Counted from the stretch's first letter, positions 38,859 through 52,946 are shown. The stretch: 64,000 nucleotides of DNA from Chrysomallon squamiferum (GCA_012295275.1 CM022670.1:29775938-29839937); one strand, 5' to 3'. Numbers and translations: made by a program. The notes: generated from the letters alone by a model not told the origin.

Positions 38859-41800
38859 TTATCTTTTTCTGTAAAAAAAAGAAAAAAAAACAGACATTAA
38901 AAAGACTGTTAATATCTTGTTCCTTTTGCCTGTTTTAATAAAATACATTTGCAATACTGTATGTTAATACATTTTTTTGTTTGTTTCAGGTATTGGTTAA
39001 TAAAATAAAAAAATTTCCTCTGTGAATCAAATATCTAAACTATAAACTCTCTTTTTATAATAAACTAATAAATTGTATTTCTACAATTTATTCATCAGTA
39101 ACAGATTTTTACTTGTCTAAATTATTAAATTAACCAACATAAAATGTACCTTTTCTTTGCATTGCTTGGTCTGTATGTAATAGAGGGGGGAGATAATATG
39201 TCAGACACTGGAACAGATCCTGGATCCTCATCTCCAGCATCCATCTGACTGTCTTGTGGAGTGGGCACAGGTTCCTGCAGATTGCCAGCTTCATCAAAAC
39301 CTTCCAATGGTTTCACTCTAAACAAAAATATTATAATTTCTGCATAACATGATGTATCAGTAGTTTGAATTATCTTTAAAATAAATTTTACACTGCAGCA
39401 TGTTTTCAATGGACACCATCATTTGTATTGTTAAAGTATGATATTAAACTGCTCATGCATTTTGTGGATTTGTAGACTGCACCATTTGTAGTGAAATAAT
39501 ACATACTGTTAAAGAAGAGCTAACTAAAACCTCATTACCATTCTACAATTACTCCTTTTCCCTTTTTTTTGTAATATGTACCCTTCAATGAGCTCACTTT
39601 TAATAGCAATGTGATTATTACTAGGAAAATTAAAACTGCATGTTGTTCATAATATTATACAAAGTTTACCATTATGTATTAGAAGGAAGAATTTTGTAGC
39701 AAACAGTAGTTGAGACAATACATGAGGCTATTTATACAAAATGAATATTTATCACTGAACAACATTATTCACCTTGATTCTGAGTTTTCAGACTTGACAC
39801 CCTGTGACCACTTGGAGTCTACTTCAGTTGTTAAACCATCAGCAGGCTCCTGCTCAACTGTAATTGCATAGCTTGAAAAACCTGCAAATATTTATTTTTA
39901 TATTTTCACAGTTTTCATTAGAACACATTTTTAAAAATAAAGTTTATTAAAAATTATTAAGAAATAAAATCTGTCTGTCCTAAAATGAAAGGCTGTTTTT
40001 TTTAAATTATAAATAATAACAAAACAAAACCCCATAAGAAATGTATTAGTGGGACAATTAAGAACTGATTCTGCAACTATTTTATTTCCAACAAACAAAT
40101 GAGTTATTTTATAGCATAATTAAAAAAGGTAAATTACTAAATATAAATAGCAAAGTTACTATCAGGTATTCTGTTTTCACATAAAACATGATTACCTTCA
40201 AGTTGAAGCAACTGCTCTGCATCATTTTCATCAAGAACAGGAAACTGAATTTCTGCACAGGGTTCTTCTTTAATTCTATTGACAAAGAGTGAAAATATTA
40301 ATTGCAGTTCTTTAATTTATTTTTAATTCTCTCTAACTTATATAACAAGAACATCTAACTATCTGCATCCTTTTTCACCCTACTTACTATTCTTTTCTAT
40401 TTTTTTTAATATGTATTCACAAATAGGCAAACCAAAATTAATTTCCCTAAAACAGAAAACACCCATTCTGGCAAGCTAAAGGACTGCACGTAACTGAGAA
40501 CTGCTGATGCAGTCAAATTCTACTCTGATCAACAGTAATAAATACATTCAGGGCTCAAAATGGCCAGTTGCCAGGTTGCCAAATGCAACCTAAGTTCTGT
40601 TTGGGCGACTGGGAATTGATTTGTTTGATTGGTTGGTTAAAATGTATTGGACAGAGAAGAATCACATATGTTGGTATATTTGCATAAGTGACTGTTTGAA
40701 GCACATTTTTTAATCTTACTTCAAAAGTTAATGATGAAGTAGACGATTTCCATCACTTCAAAGCTGAAATATTAAAAACAATTTGGGACTACTCAAAACA
40801 AATTTGGGCCACTGAATATTTAGTGGCCCAAATTTGTATTTTGGCCACCATACACTGCATATGAGTTTTGAGCCCTGCATATGGTAGCAAAAAAATTAAA
40901 AGTTGGAATATTAATTATTTACAATTTTATGTTATTTTATAAAAGCTGCTGTTTCATAATTAACCAAAAATGTTCTGATTTATAGATTTCTTACCTAATG
41001 ACATGGAATGTATCAGGCTGTAATTCTTTAGATTTCTGTTGCTTCAACTTTTCGAACTGAGCCATCAACTGTTGAGAGGCCTGCTTCATGTATTCATGAT
41101 AGGCAATTACCCGTGACTGGTAGAAGTTATGTAAACACGTGACACTGCCAATCCCCATTTCACTAAACACCTGCTCAATTATATCCTAGAACAGTGAAAT
41201 CAACAAATTTGTAATTTTATGAACAGTTAAGACATTAAGCCAATCCGAATACCTGCTCAATGGCATCCTAAAAAGGTAAAATCTAGAGACAAATAACTTC
41301 AATATTTAAATTGTTTTTAGTATTTTATGTAATGTTTACTCACTGGCTCACTTGCTAACTCATATTAAATAACTTACTGGAAAACCTGATGATGATTTAA
41401 ATGCAGCACTATCAGCTGCAGCTCTCATGTGCTTTGTGATCTGCAGAAAGTATTCATGAGCAATATCAGTCACAGTCTCCAATATTGATTCTCCAGAATC
41501 TGAAAAATATTTAACACTAGTAACAAACAAAAACAACAAATTAGCACTTGCATTTATACTCACTAACCATGTGTTCACTGTTGAAAGATAAACACATCTG
41601 TGCACTATCTAAAATAATACTAAAACAATTTTTACATTCGTTTTGTGGTGATGTAAGGATATTTAAATATACCTAGTACATTATTAGTTTCCTTTTTAAA
41701 TATAATTGTAATGTCCTTACTGTCAAAACCAGCATGAGCAAATAAGGCTGCCACAGATCGACGAAGCAGTTTTCTGTTGGCTAGTTCATCAATTTTTGGA

Positions 41801-43381
41801 GGCGGTTCACCAATACCTTGAACAAATTTACTAAAATAAAAACATTATGAAACAGTGTTACATCTGTGTAATAAACTGTATTGCTCTCTACTTTGTGCAC
41901 CTGATAGTCTACATAAATTACTGTCATTTTAATTACCTATCTTATTAGTTACTGCATTAAAAAAAAGGTTTCTTTTAAAACAAAAACAACAAAATAAAGA
42001 TTTTAAAATATAAAATTAATAAACATAATGAGAATTTTATAATTAATTTCCAAATATTCCTGGTGTTAACACTTTACTGTAAATGTTGAAAAGTTGCAAC
42101 AATATATTATTTTTAGTCATTATATAAATGATACATACTTCTGAAAAAAAAAAAAGAGATAATAAATATCCTCTTCTATAATTATAATTTAAATTAATGA
42201 TGTAAATGAAAATACAACAGTTTTATAAAACTTACTTTTCAAAATCTGGTGGTAAGAAAGGAATTGGTTTTGGAACTTGATGTTTCAGTTCTGGACCTGT
42301 GTATTCTGGAACTGGTGGAGCTGATGGAAAAGTTAAATCATTGTCACTATTCCTCTGAAGATCAGACAACAAAATAAATTATTAGTTTGGAAAATATCAA
42401 AATTATACATGTATTTCATTTTTATGAATGAAAGAAACAAAATTCACAGAAACAAAAACACAACATAATAACACTCACACTTGAACTGTGGTAAGTAAAT
42501 ATATGTTTAAAAAATAACAATTTTTTTTTTAATTTCTTCTGATGTTATATGATGCAACAAAATAAAATAATAAGATTATAACATTTATTATTACTTCTTT
42601 TTTATTATTTAATGAATGATCAATTGCTTTTCTATGACAGCTGTGTTGATTTATCTGACTGACATTGTTTTTCTTGATCATGTTCAAAATAAATGTTTTT
42701 TACATCAGATTATTGTTGTTGTCATTTTGTTGCTGTTCCTTTCTTTTTTCTTCTTCTTCTAATTATTATTTTACAAAAAAGAATTAAATTGTTTGAGAGA
42801 AAACCCTCATCCACTGTTTTATAGCACTTTATTGCAAATGTAATGAAGAAATGAGATTTAATTAAATCTGAATACTACCAAGTTAATATTACATTTTCTA
42901 ACTGCTGTTGTTGTACAGAGCTGATCAACTGCCTCATCTTCTTCGCATGTTGAATGAGACGTATTGTGTGTAAAGTGATTGGATCAATTTGGAAATATTC
43001 TGCTGGAAGATGCCTAAAATAGAATACACACACATATACATATTTCACGAAACTGTTACTTATCATATTTATTATGTTTTTTGTGGGCAAATTTTAACTA
43101 CTGATTACTTTTATTATTATATCCTGATTTTTATTTTTATTATTATTTTTTTTTTCTCTCCAACTAAAATGTTCATTTGTGTAGGTGTGATCAACTGTAA
43201 ACTGGCAGGTTTCATTTTCAACTATATGATATATTATCATTAATTTTTTTCAACAATACAGATTTTCATGAATTTTTAGATAAAACAAATAATGATAATG
43301 ACATGCAGTAATATATTTTCATTAACATACTTAACTTTTTCATTTACTGGAAATGTTGTAAATGCTTAAGTAATAATTTGC

Positions 43382-43434
<53 letters not shown>

Positions 43435-43603
43435 GTATTACAGCTTACTCGTTAGTTGGTGGATAATGCCGGCTTGAGGGCTGGTGAAGTCTTGGACCTT
43501 CGACTTCCATAGGCCTTGGTCTTACCAACTGTTCTCGTTCTACCGCAACCAGACCAGAGTCTGTTTCAGGAACTACTGGAATTTCTCCCCACAAACCACT
43601 CAT
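38859..43603 (-). CDS. SUPT7L: SUPT7L (STAF65-gamma), SAGA/STAGA complex subunit
   Basis: The family is a core subunit of the SAGA-type histone acetyltransferase coactivator; its histone fold pairs with a TAF-like partner. Exons in transcript order are 43603-43449, 43013-42893, 42354-42236, 41830-41721, 41499-41378, 41185-40995, 40275-40196, 39881-39773, 39317-39150 and 38868-38859. All are GT-AG and phase-consistent, giving 394 residues (human protein about 414). Diagnostic blocks are WGEIP at 5-9, LHQPSS near 40, ITLHTIRLIQHAKKMRQLI (about 63-82), and the bromo-associated histone-fold region SVAALFAHAGFD, GESILETVTDIAHEYFLQIT and EQVFSEMGIGSV (about 155-250). Then comes the acidic IKEEPCAEIQFPV. 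The last exon carries only the tail of one codon, Lys, Arg and TAA, making a basic KKRKR C-terminus comparable to the human KKRMRK ending. It shares a promoter region with the divergent TTC29. Confidence 0.95.
40549..40877. mobile_element. hAT-like MITE with internal hairpin
   Basis: The ends are a 12-bp inverted repeat, CAGGGCTCAAAA at the left and TTTTGAGCCCTG at the right, a form common among hAT-type elements. Near the right end is a perfect 16-bp stem (40798-40813 with 40822-40837, ACAAATTTGGGCCACT) around an 8-base loop. No transposase is present and no clear 8-bp target duplication was seen. It sits in the SUPT7L intron between exons 40196-40275 and 40995-41185. Confidence 0.7.
41240..41267 (-). 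repeat. Duplicated start of a SUPT7L exon (microexon-like)
   Basis: On the minus strand TTTTTAG|GATGCCATTGAGCAG|GTATTCGGATTGGC lies 82 bp upstream of the true exon start TTCTAG|GATATAATTGAGCAG and its continuation GTGTTTAG. The copy keeps an acceptor-like AG and a coding-like beginning (Asp-Ala-Ile-Glu-Gln against Asp-Ile-Ile-Glu-Gln). The CAG|GTATTC that follows can act as a donor, which would make a 15-base in-frame exon. Read further it reaches a stop after ten codons. Confidence 0.6.
43382..43433. repeat. (TTA)n microsatellite
   Basis: About 17 TTA units ending some 16 bases from the donor of SUPT7L exon 1 (edge 43449), inside the first intron. Confidence 0.95.
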
Positions 43604-44083
43604 TTTACTTTTTACAATCACTGAAACAGTTTACTTATTAACAAACTTAAAGTCAAGGTTTCAGTTAAAACTGTATTAGTTTAAAAATATAAATTCAAGT
43701 TGACTCGATATGTTACAGTGATACTGTGTTAGCTAAAGGAATCATAACATAATAATATAAATGATAAGTTACTGAATTTAAAATTGGCCTATTTTTATAA
43801 ATACGGCCTACGAATCAGTGCAGGCTGACATATTTGACATACCGCACAAAATATTAATTTTATTTTATTATTATTTTATTATTTTTATTTTTTTTGTATA
43901 TAATTATTCATGTTCTAAATTCAAATAAAAATAAATATTCCGAATTTGAGGGGTAAATATTAACAATTTAATATCTGAAACCGAAGTAAGGTTATGACGT
44001 TCCTTGTCGTCATGGTTCCGGAATACAAAGGGTAATGGCTGCCAAAGAAAGATTAGGGAGATAGAGATTAATCTAAATACACA
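43604..44083. promoter_or_regulatory. Shared divergent promoter of SUPT7L and TTC29
   Basis: The start codon of SUPT7L (minus, 43603) and the inferred TTC29 leader (plus, from about 44020) are only about 400 bases apart. The CpG-containing patch 43990-44040 has a TGACGT CRE half site (43995-44000), the palindrome TTCCGGAA (44015-44022, ETS-type core on both strands) and a degenerate RFX X-box-like GTCGTCATGGTTCC (44006-44019), which would suit a ciliary gene. Candidate TTC29 leader donors are ACA|GTAAGT (edge 44083) and ATC|GTAAGT (edge 44281). A nine-codon upstream ORF (MAAKERLGR) occupies 44035-44064. Transcription start sites are inferred. Confidence 0.5.
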
Positions 44084-44711
44084 GTAAGTAAAAACATTAA
44101 TAGGTTAATTCGCTGACCTAATATTTCAGTGCATATTGGACTGTCCACACCATATGTGATAATAAAATTTATGTTGAATATGAATTCTGTTATTATTTAG
44201 TTATAAGAAATAGAAACGTTCAAACGGTGTTCGAGAAAACTATATGTTAGTAATTGCCAGTTATCGTTATCAACGATCATCGTAAGTACTTTTAATTTGA
44301 TTTAATTTTCTGTAACAAAAGAATATCAGTTTCTGTTGACATTATTTAACAAAATATTTATTATAAAGCAAAAATATTCGAAGAGCCTTTCAAATTAAAA
44401 AACAAAACAAAACAAAAATTACAAATAAATAAATTTTGTATACAAGGCTACGCAAAATAAAAATAACAAAATTAACAAATACTGAGATAATATAATTATA
44501 TTAAATATATGTTTTATGACAAGATCAGTAACTTTCAAATAATGTATTTGTAAGCATACTTTCTTTTTATTTTGTGTAGTGTGTGTGTGCGTGGGTATGC
44601 AAGCATAACTTTGTTTGCATATAAAGTCACATTCACTTGTACGTTTATCTGCCTATAAAAAAATTATTTTTAATAAACATCTTTCCTGATTATCATATGA
44701 CTTTTTCAGAA

Positions 44712-47700
44712 ATGACTGCCGTTTTGCCACCAATCAAGGGTGCTGTGCCACCCCCAGTTAAAAACACAAATAATGGGGCCATTCAGACAGAAATTCAGTA
44801 TTTGCCTGCCCCACCCAAAGATTCCACTGATAAAGGAAAACTGCAGCTTGACAGAAAAATTCAGAGTAAGAATGAACGAAAAATGTATCAAAAACTTCAA
44901 GATCTTAGAAAACAGCTACCATTCTTGTCCAAGCGAGAAACAGCTATGTAAGAATTTTTACATATGTGTTTTCTCAATTTTTAATTATTTATTTAATTTT
45001 TTTTTTGTACTAAATTTTAATAGTGTTATGATCTTCCTTTAATTGTTTTCTTTTCCTTTTTTTGACTTTTAGATTTTATTCTTTAGCTGAATATTTTATG
45101 TGTAAATTTTATACATGGATTTTGGTTGTCTGTAGTAAAAGAAGTACATACTTACTAAGTTACTTATTATTTAAAAAACTGGTTAACTCAAAATATTAAT
45201 ACAAAATAACAAATAGTTAAATTTGACTTATTTTATAATTATAATTCAAATAAATTAATCATAAATGGATTAAATGCTACATAAAAACTGTTATACAGAA
45301 AAATAGATAAGTTATTTCAAATATAAGAATGAGAAAATATACATATGGAAATTAACTGAGCAACACCCATATTTGCTCAGCCTAAGCAACTTTAATTAAC
45401 TGATGCATGAAATGTGTCAAAGATTTCCATACCATATCAAATTTTCAGAGAAGAGAAAGGGACAACAAAAAACACAGCCAGTAATGCCATGACATATTGT
45501 GGTTTATTTGTAAAAGGTTTGGAACATGACTCCATTCCTTCAAAAACATTACAAATTTCACATTGTTGCTTTCCATGGACACATTGGGTTCATGGAATTG
45601 AAGATTAATGACAGGCAAGTCCAAATGTTAACTTGTGTAACCTCCTTACACATGAACAACAGCACCAAGACACTTCCTCAATCCTTGGATCAATATCTGA
45701 ATTTCATTTTGAGGAATCCTGATTACAATCCTCAAGCAAAGCAGCAATGAGTTCACTGAGAGTCTGGACAGGTGGGTTGCTCTGTCTAACACAACATCCC
45801 AAAATGTCCCAAAGATATTCAATGGGATTGATATCTAGACTTGTGGTGGGCCATGGAATGGTCTCAACATTTTCTTGCAAATACTTGGTGACAGCACTTG
45901 CTCTGTGAGGATTGGCATAGTCATGCATGAAGATGGGTCTTGTGGCTAGAGGCTGATTATCAAAATGGGTGACAATAATTCTCTGAAGGATCTCCTGGCC
46001 CACAAATAGCGACGAGGTACATCTTGTAAATCAAGGAAATATATCCCCATACCATAACTGACCTTTCATTGTGCCCAAAATTAACATCCAATTTGTCTGC
46101 GGGGCATTCGTTCATTTCTCATGCCAATAATTTGCCATTCTGTAGTTTCTGACAATTACAGAGTGTTGTGACAGTTACGGTACTGAATATTCAGTGTAAA
46201 CTGACAGCAGATTGTGACATATAATCATTGCAAACTTTGAATAACATTTCACATATACTGAATATCTCCTTGAAAGTCATGCTATTCAGCAAGATGCTAC
46301 ATGTCAATAAATCATTCAGGAAAATGCTCAGTTTTTTTAAATTCACAGAATTATATGTCAATGAATTGGTTTTGAAGAATTTATTTCCATACATATATAA
46401 TGTATAAGGAATTTTTAATGTAAAAACATGTAAAGTGAAAAATCTATACCACATATTTAATGTAAATACTTACTGAAAAAGTATAATAATATTTTTGTAT
46501 CATTTCATTTTTAAAATAAATGCAGGTACAGACACACATACAAGCACAACCTTTGCCTCGATATGCTGCAGGAAGGTTTTCACATGTCTTTTCGTGAGCT
46601 TTTTGCCTTGATCCAACAACAGGAGGAGGACAGACTTCGGGCTGGTCCGGAATCATCCATCTGGTCACAGGTTATGCTCCATGCAGAACATGATAAACTG
46701 GACAAGCTCAAGATTCATCTGACTAATGCTGAGACAGCAGATAGAAGAGGTAAGTGTTCTTCCTTTATTTAATTATTTATTAATATATATTTTTGACAGT
46801 ACTTTAAAATAAAATATATATAGTAAAAAAAGAACGAGATTCAGAAATAGTTTAAAATGTATGACAGCCAAAATAGTGAAAACAATTTTCATTCTTTTTG
46901 CTTCTCATATGTGGTCCTTTGAAAGTTGGTTCTTTTCATTCATTTCTTTATTTTAAATATTTGTCCATTTATTTTCGTATTATTTTATTTAAGTGTTTTT
47001 GCTAAGATGTTAGAAAATCTATTACAGAGAAAAACATGACATGATATTAAAATATATTTAATGCAGTTCTTTTATCTGATAACTCTCTGCTGATGCTTAA
47101 ACCATCTTAAATTTTGTTTTCTTTCTTTATATAAATATGAATTCTTATTAAGTAATTTTGCAAGAGTTTTTGTCTCAAAATATTTACAGAAATAAGTTAG
47201 TGGAATGATATTCCACTCTTAAATTTGGTTTTAATTCACCGAACTTTTTTAAAATTTTATTATTAATATTTGTTTATATTACATAAATAGTTTATCGGCT
47301 ATTTAATCCATGTTATGTTTTTTGTAGATGATTACACAACTGTCTATGCAGAGCGATATGAACTAGCCAAGTATTTTCTAAGCACAGGTGACAAATGGCT
47401 CTCTGACCACTTTTTTAAAACCTGTCTGTCCACCAGTCACTCCATTGTAGGTGATGGAGGAAAAGCTAAAGCAGAGGGTCACCGCAATGTTGGGATTTCC
47501 CTCAAGGAAAATGGTGAGTCAACAAATTTTAATGTGTGAATTAATGGCTATACATAACATGACTGGAGAGATGTCCAGGTTTTTCTGCTACAGTAATGTT
47601 TCTTTAAAAAATCAAAACAAAAATAACAAAATGTATTATTTAATGTGTTACAGATGTGCGACAGCATACACACACACTGAAGTATTAATCTACTGCTATC

Positions 47701-49059
47701 TCATGATGTTTTATCCTTTTCATTAGCAGCAAAGGACTTTTATAAGAATTTTTCCCTCAGACAGAAGGAGGGCATAAATTGCATTTAAAAATAGAATACT
47801 AGTCTACAGGTAGAAATAGGAAGTAGAATATCTATGTAAACATAAAAATCATAACAAATGTATTTTTCATATATAGTGTATTATTGTTCTAAGTTTGTTG
47901 TTTCTGTTGCATGTTTTCAGGTGACTATTTCCAAGCATCACAACACTTTGAAGCATATTATGAACTGGCCTCTGTAAATAAACACTGGGAGAATGATGAG
48001 GGTATTGTCTTCTACACTGATGCCTGCAAGCACCTGTATGAGATATACACAGTGATTGGGAATAAAATTGAGCAAGATGATCCCAACAAATCTCTGCTTT
48101 TACTCACAAAAGCTCACGATATGGCCTGTAATAGTGAGTGTTGTTTATTTACATATTTGCATTGTATATGTGTGTATGTATGTTTGTACATAAATATGTA
48201 TTGTAAGTGCATGTATACATATACACATACATATGCATGCATGCATACATACATACATACATACATACATACATGCACATAAATAATGTGGATGTGGGAA
48301 ACTGCACCCATGAAGCATGTCATAATTTCTGCTAAGGAGAGATATTACTAGTTTATAATGAAACATAAATACTTGTGTTTAACATATAGCAGTTTTGCAT
48401 TTCTTTCTTGTTCAGGTAATGACAACAAACTGAAGGCGGAATCTACATACAAAATGGGTCTAGCCTTTGACAAGGTTGGGGAAGATGAAAAAGCATTGAT
48501 GGTGAGTAATATGTTGTAACTTCTGTTTGTTTTGATCAAGAAAATCAGTGAAATCAATGTTTATCTGTAGCTGGGTATTTTGCAGAAAAGCCTAGATAGT
48601 GTCAAATACTGTCATATTATGTTAAAAATGTCAGAACAGTAAAGGGTTATGAACAGTAAAGAATTGCCTTTTTTTAAATTCTAAGTGGATTTTAAACAAA
48701 ATATTTTTATTTACCAATTTTAATGTTTGAAAAAAAAAGTATTCTTTGTTTTTAATAGTGTGTGTGTGTGTGTGTGTGTGTACATGTGTATGTATATGAA
48801 TATTTTCAGTTATTATACACATAATGTAACAGTGCTAGTATACCTTCTGTATCAGTAACACTAAATCTCCATCTGTTTCAGTATCTTCTGGAGTTTCTCA
48901 GGATGTGTGAAGATACTAATGATCATGATGGTATTGGAAGAGCTTGTGATGCCATTGCTAAAGCATATTCCAGGTATTTTTATATAATGGCATTTATTGT
49001 CCCTTTTCATATTTTTTCCCAACATTGACGAGCATATATATGCATATATCTATATACAC

Positions 49060-49101
<42 letters not shown>

Positions 49102-52100
49102 ATATACATATATATACACATATACACACATATATATTTTTCAATTAATAAATTATCATACTTGCATTAATAAGAAAACAATAAACAAAGATTAGATTTG
49201 TGTTAATAAGATAATGAGAATGGTAAATAAACATAGATAATGGTGATAACTGAAATTTAGACAATGAAAAGTGAACATTAGATTTGTATTAAAAACATGT
49301 TTCAGAGGCTTTTTGCATAAAAAGATTTTCGATCATACCAGTTATCATTTGATGCATGATTGTTTTATGATCAGTCCATATACTTGGCAGCTTGAGCTAT
49401 TTCTTGTTCCTGCTAGTGCTCACAACTGGTGTAACAAAGTTTTTGGTAGGTGCTGTCCTGTTATGGACATTCTTGCTACTTAAAAAGAGCAGTGTATTGC
49501 AATTTCCTGTCTCATTTTTGAGGTCCATAACATACAGTATCAAAATATGTTTAATAATAAAATATTCCACATTCTTGTTGAACATATTTCCAGGCTAAGG
49601 TGTATTTATGATAAATCAAAAGTAAGTCTAATTTAATGTTGCATTCTTTGATACTCTAATAATTACCTTTATATATTTCTTTTTCTACATTGTAGAGCTG
49701 GTAAAATAATGGAGTGTATTGAGTATCTGAAGCAGTTTGTGGAAACAGCAGAGCACAGTGGCCAAGAAGCTGAATATAGCAAAGCTTGTCATAATCTGGG
49801 CAATATCTTCAATTCCCTTGTTAGTATTTAGTGTATAGAGAATCAGATTAATGAATAGGTATTTTATGTATAATGTGTCTAATTTTAATTAATTTTTGTT
49901 ATTAAGTTTGGTCATTCAGTTTATAGGTTATATATTGTATCAAGTGACATTTAACAGATTGCCTCTTTATCAGTGAATAGTGTTTTTGTTTAAAGAACAA
50001 TTACTTAAATTGTGTTTTACTTCTTTTTTTGTTTTTTTCTAGGGACAGTATGAAGAAGCTACAGAATATTTCAGCAAAGCATACAATGTGTCAAGAGCCA
50101 TGGGAGAGCCTAGTCTGATTCATGCAAACCGTGTTCAGTATGGAGTTGCAATGGCTCATCGCATGCTTGCTAGTTTTGGCAACCATATTGTCCAAGGTCA
50201 CCAGCCTTGCCTAGAACGCCTCATTGAGTGGAAGAGTGCTAGAGCAGATGAATTTGAAAAACCTATTCCAGAATCATGTAAGTTTTAATAAACTCCATTT
50301 ATCCTGAATTCTGTTCTTTCTTATCTCTTTTTATGTCTGTCAATCTGTGTCTGTTACTGGCAATGGAATGTTGGAGAGAGCTGAGGCATGACAGGTTGCA
50401 TGATGAATTCTCCTCAGACTCCTCTTTTGGGTAATTCCCCATTCCAGTCAGTGCTATATGACTAATCTATTTCTGGCTGTGGCATGTACATACAGAAGAT
50501 CCTTTTCTGCCATAATAAAATAATCCATGAAATGGCAGCAGTGAGAATCCTATCATACTTTCATTACAAAAAAAAAACATAATAATCATTACATTAGTAG
50601 TAAAATAAGTTAAGCATTCATTAGAAATATTCATTCATTCTGTCTCTCTATTTGTCTCTCCTAAAATATCTTCATCTATCTATTATCTCACCTCAGTTCT
50701 TTTTGTTGCAGTATCTGCCTGCAATTTTCGCTGAATACTCATCATTATGGCTTTCTAACCAATGATGGACACATCGTTATGGTTTTATCATTATTCACAG
50801 ACTGTCTTCACTACAGCTTTCTTACTTTTTTTTCTGCCTTTTCTCACCTCTTCTAGACAGTTTATTATGGCCTTGTTACTGGGGATAGAGTGCCTTCATT
50901 GTTTTGATTTTTGTTCATGAACAGGACAGTGTTTATTTTGGTTTTACAAGATCTTGTGAATTTCATTCATTACATGCTGACAAGAACACACTTAATACCA
51001 GACTACTAACTCTCCTTGATTCAATTCATGCTTGTCTACTAAATTGACTATCTTCTTTCCCCTCTGTGCTTGTGCTTTCCTGAACTGTCCTTACTATTTT
51101 TTTTTTTTTTTTACTTTCTCATACACCCTTTAATTCCTCTTATTTTGTAATTCTATCTTTTTTTAAACATTTCTTTATATATATATATATAACTTAATAT
51201 TTTTATGAAATGCCACACTACTGTTCTTGTTTTCATTTTTGTTTTGTTTTTTGGGTTTTTTTTTTAATCTGTCAATACTCTATACAAGTACTGAAATTGT
51301 TACCATAGATCATTTTATACTATTTATGTTTTTTCTTTTACTTTTTTTAAAAATCTATATAATTTGAAAATAAAATTAATATGAGACATGTGATCATGAA
51401 ATAAGTTCAAACTGAAAAAGCTATTTTAGAAAACAGTTTAAAAAGACTGGTAACATTTTTATTCTATTTATTGATTTATTTAATTTTTTTTTGTATTCAT
51501 TATAGCTTTTCTTTGTCTAAACTAGATTCAGATCTGACTAACACATTTCAGACACATTTCAGCTCATTACAGTTGAACAAAATACAATACTGTGACTGGA
51601 AAAATATTAACATAAATTATCACTACAAATATATTCTATATGAAACAAACTTTAAACTTACAATAAGTACCTAATGTTTGGGCAGATGCTAGTTTTAACA
51701 AGATAAAAAATATAATTTAAATGAAATTTAAACAAAATTCATAATCATACAACTGATTTAGATGCATACTAACTTGTTATTCCATTATTAGTTAAATCTT
51801 AGACCAGAAAATCTCAGACCAGACAAACTTATATCATTGATGCTGGGGTACATTTGAATGGGTGGCAATGTTCAACATGTGCAGTGTCATATTTTTAATT
51901 TTATGCTTTAATTCAGAAATATCGTCTAGTTTATTGAGATTTTTTTTACTATTTTTTTTTTTAATACTTATTCTAGACTAATGTTAGCTGGATACAACTT
52001 AGAAATTAAACTTGCAGAAACCACATTCAAATAAATGGATTCTAATCTGGATAGTTTTCATAAAATAATTTGTATGCTAATTACAAAAATTTATAAATAA

Positions 52101-52901
52101 TAAACTATTTTACACTTTATTGATATTTAAAGATCTATTTTTTTTACTAAAATATATATATTAAATACCATTTATATTAATTAAATAAATAAACAAATAT
52201 ATTTAAATTGTGTATTTGTAAAAAGAAAAAAAAAAAAAGTAATGTTGGTTATTTATATTCAGTTTAATGCTAAAATGATTAATAATATTTAATATTTCAA
52301 GTGCTGACAAAATTTACCTCTTTTTGAAAACTTTTCAAAAACGTTTCAAAGACCAAATGTTGACAAAGTCCAGAATAAGGTTTTTATGCCTTTTTTCAAA
52401 ATAGAAATACTGGTTTCTCTTTCTTTTCTTTTTTCTAAAAATAAATTTGTTTAAAACTAATTAAGAAATTTAGACAAAGAAAATAAAAATAGAAGTTAAA
52501 TCTACAAAATGTATCTAGTAAACAGTTATATTTTTGTGAAACTGGAAATATGTGCATTTATTAGTAAGTTTGGTTTCTGTTTTTTCTTTTCTTTTTTTTA
52601 ATATAATAAATATGCATAAAATTGATTTTTAGATACATTATTTTGTTAATTATATCTCATTTTTTTAATAATGTTTTTAATAATTAACTGACTTGCCAAA
52701 GAACGTTATTCACAATGTATCACTAAATTACAGATGAATATTTACTTGAAAAACATTTCGACTTTTCACTTTTCTGTTGTTTAAAATAGCTAATAACAGT
52801 CAGTTAAGAAGCTAGAGTAATTACTTTAATTGCGAATCTGTTGATTTTAATTATATTTCCTTTAATATAAATAATATAATATATTTAATCCAAATAATAT
52901 A

Positions 52902-52946
<45 letters not shown>

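Noticed and set aside
44637-44711. In-frame upstream ATG giving TTC29 25 extra residues
   Set aside because: The segment is T-rich, ends with a clear splice acceptor (CTTTTTCAG) two bases before the preferred ATG, and encodes no conserved sequence.
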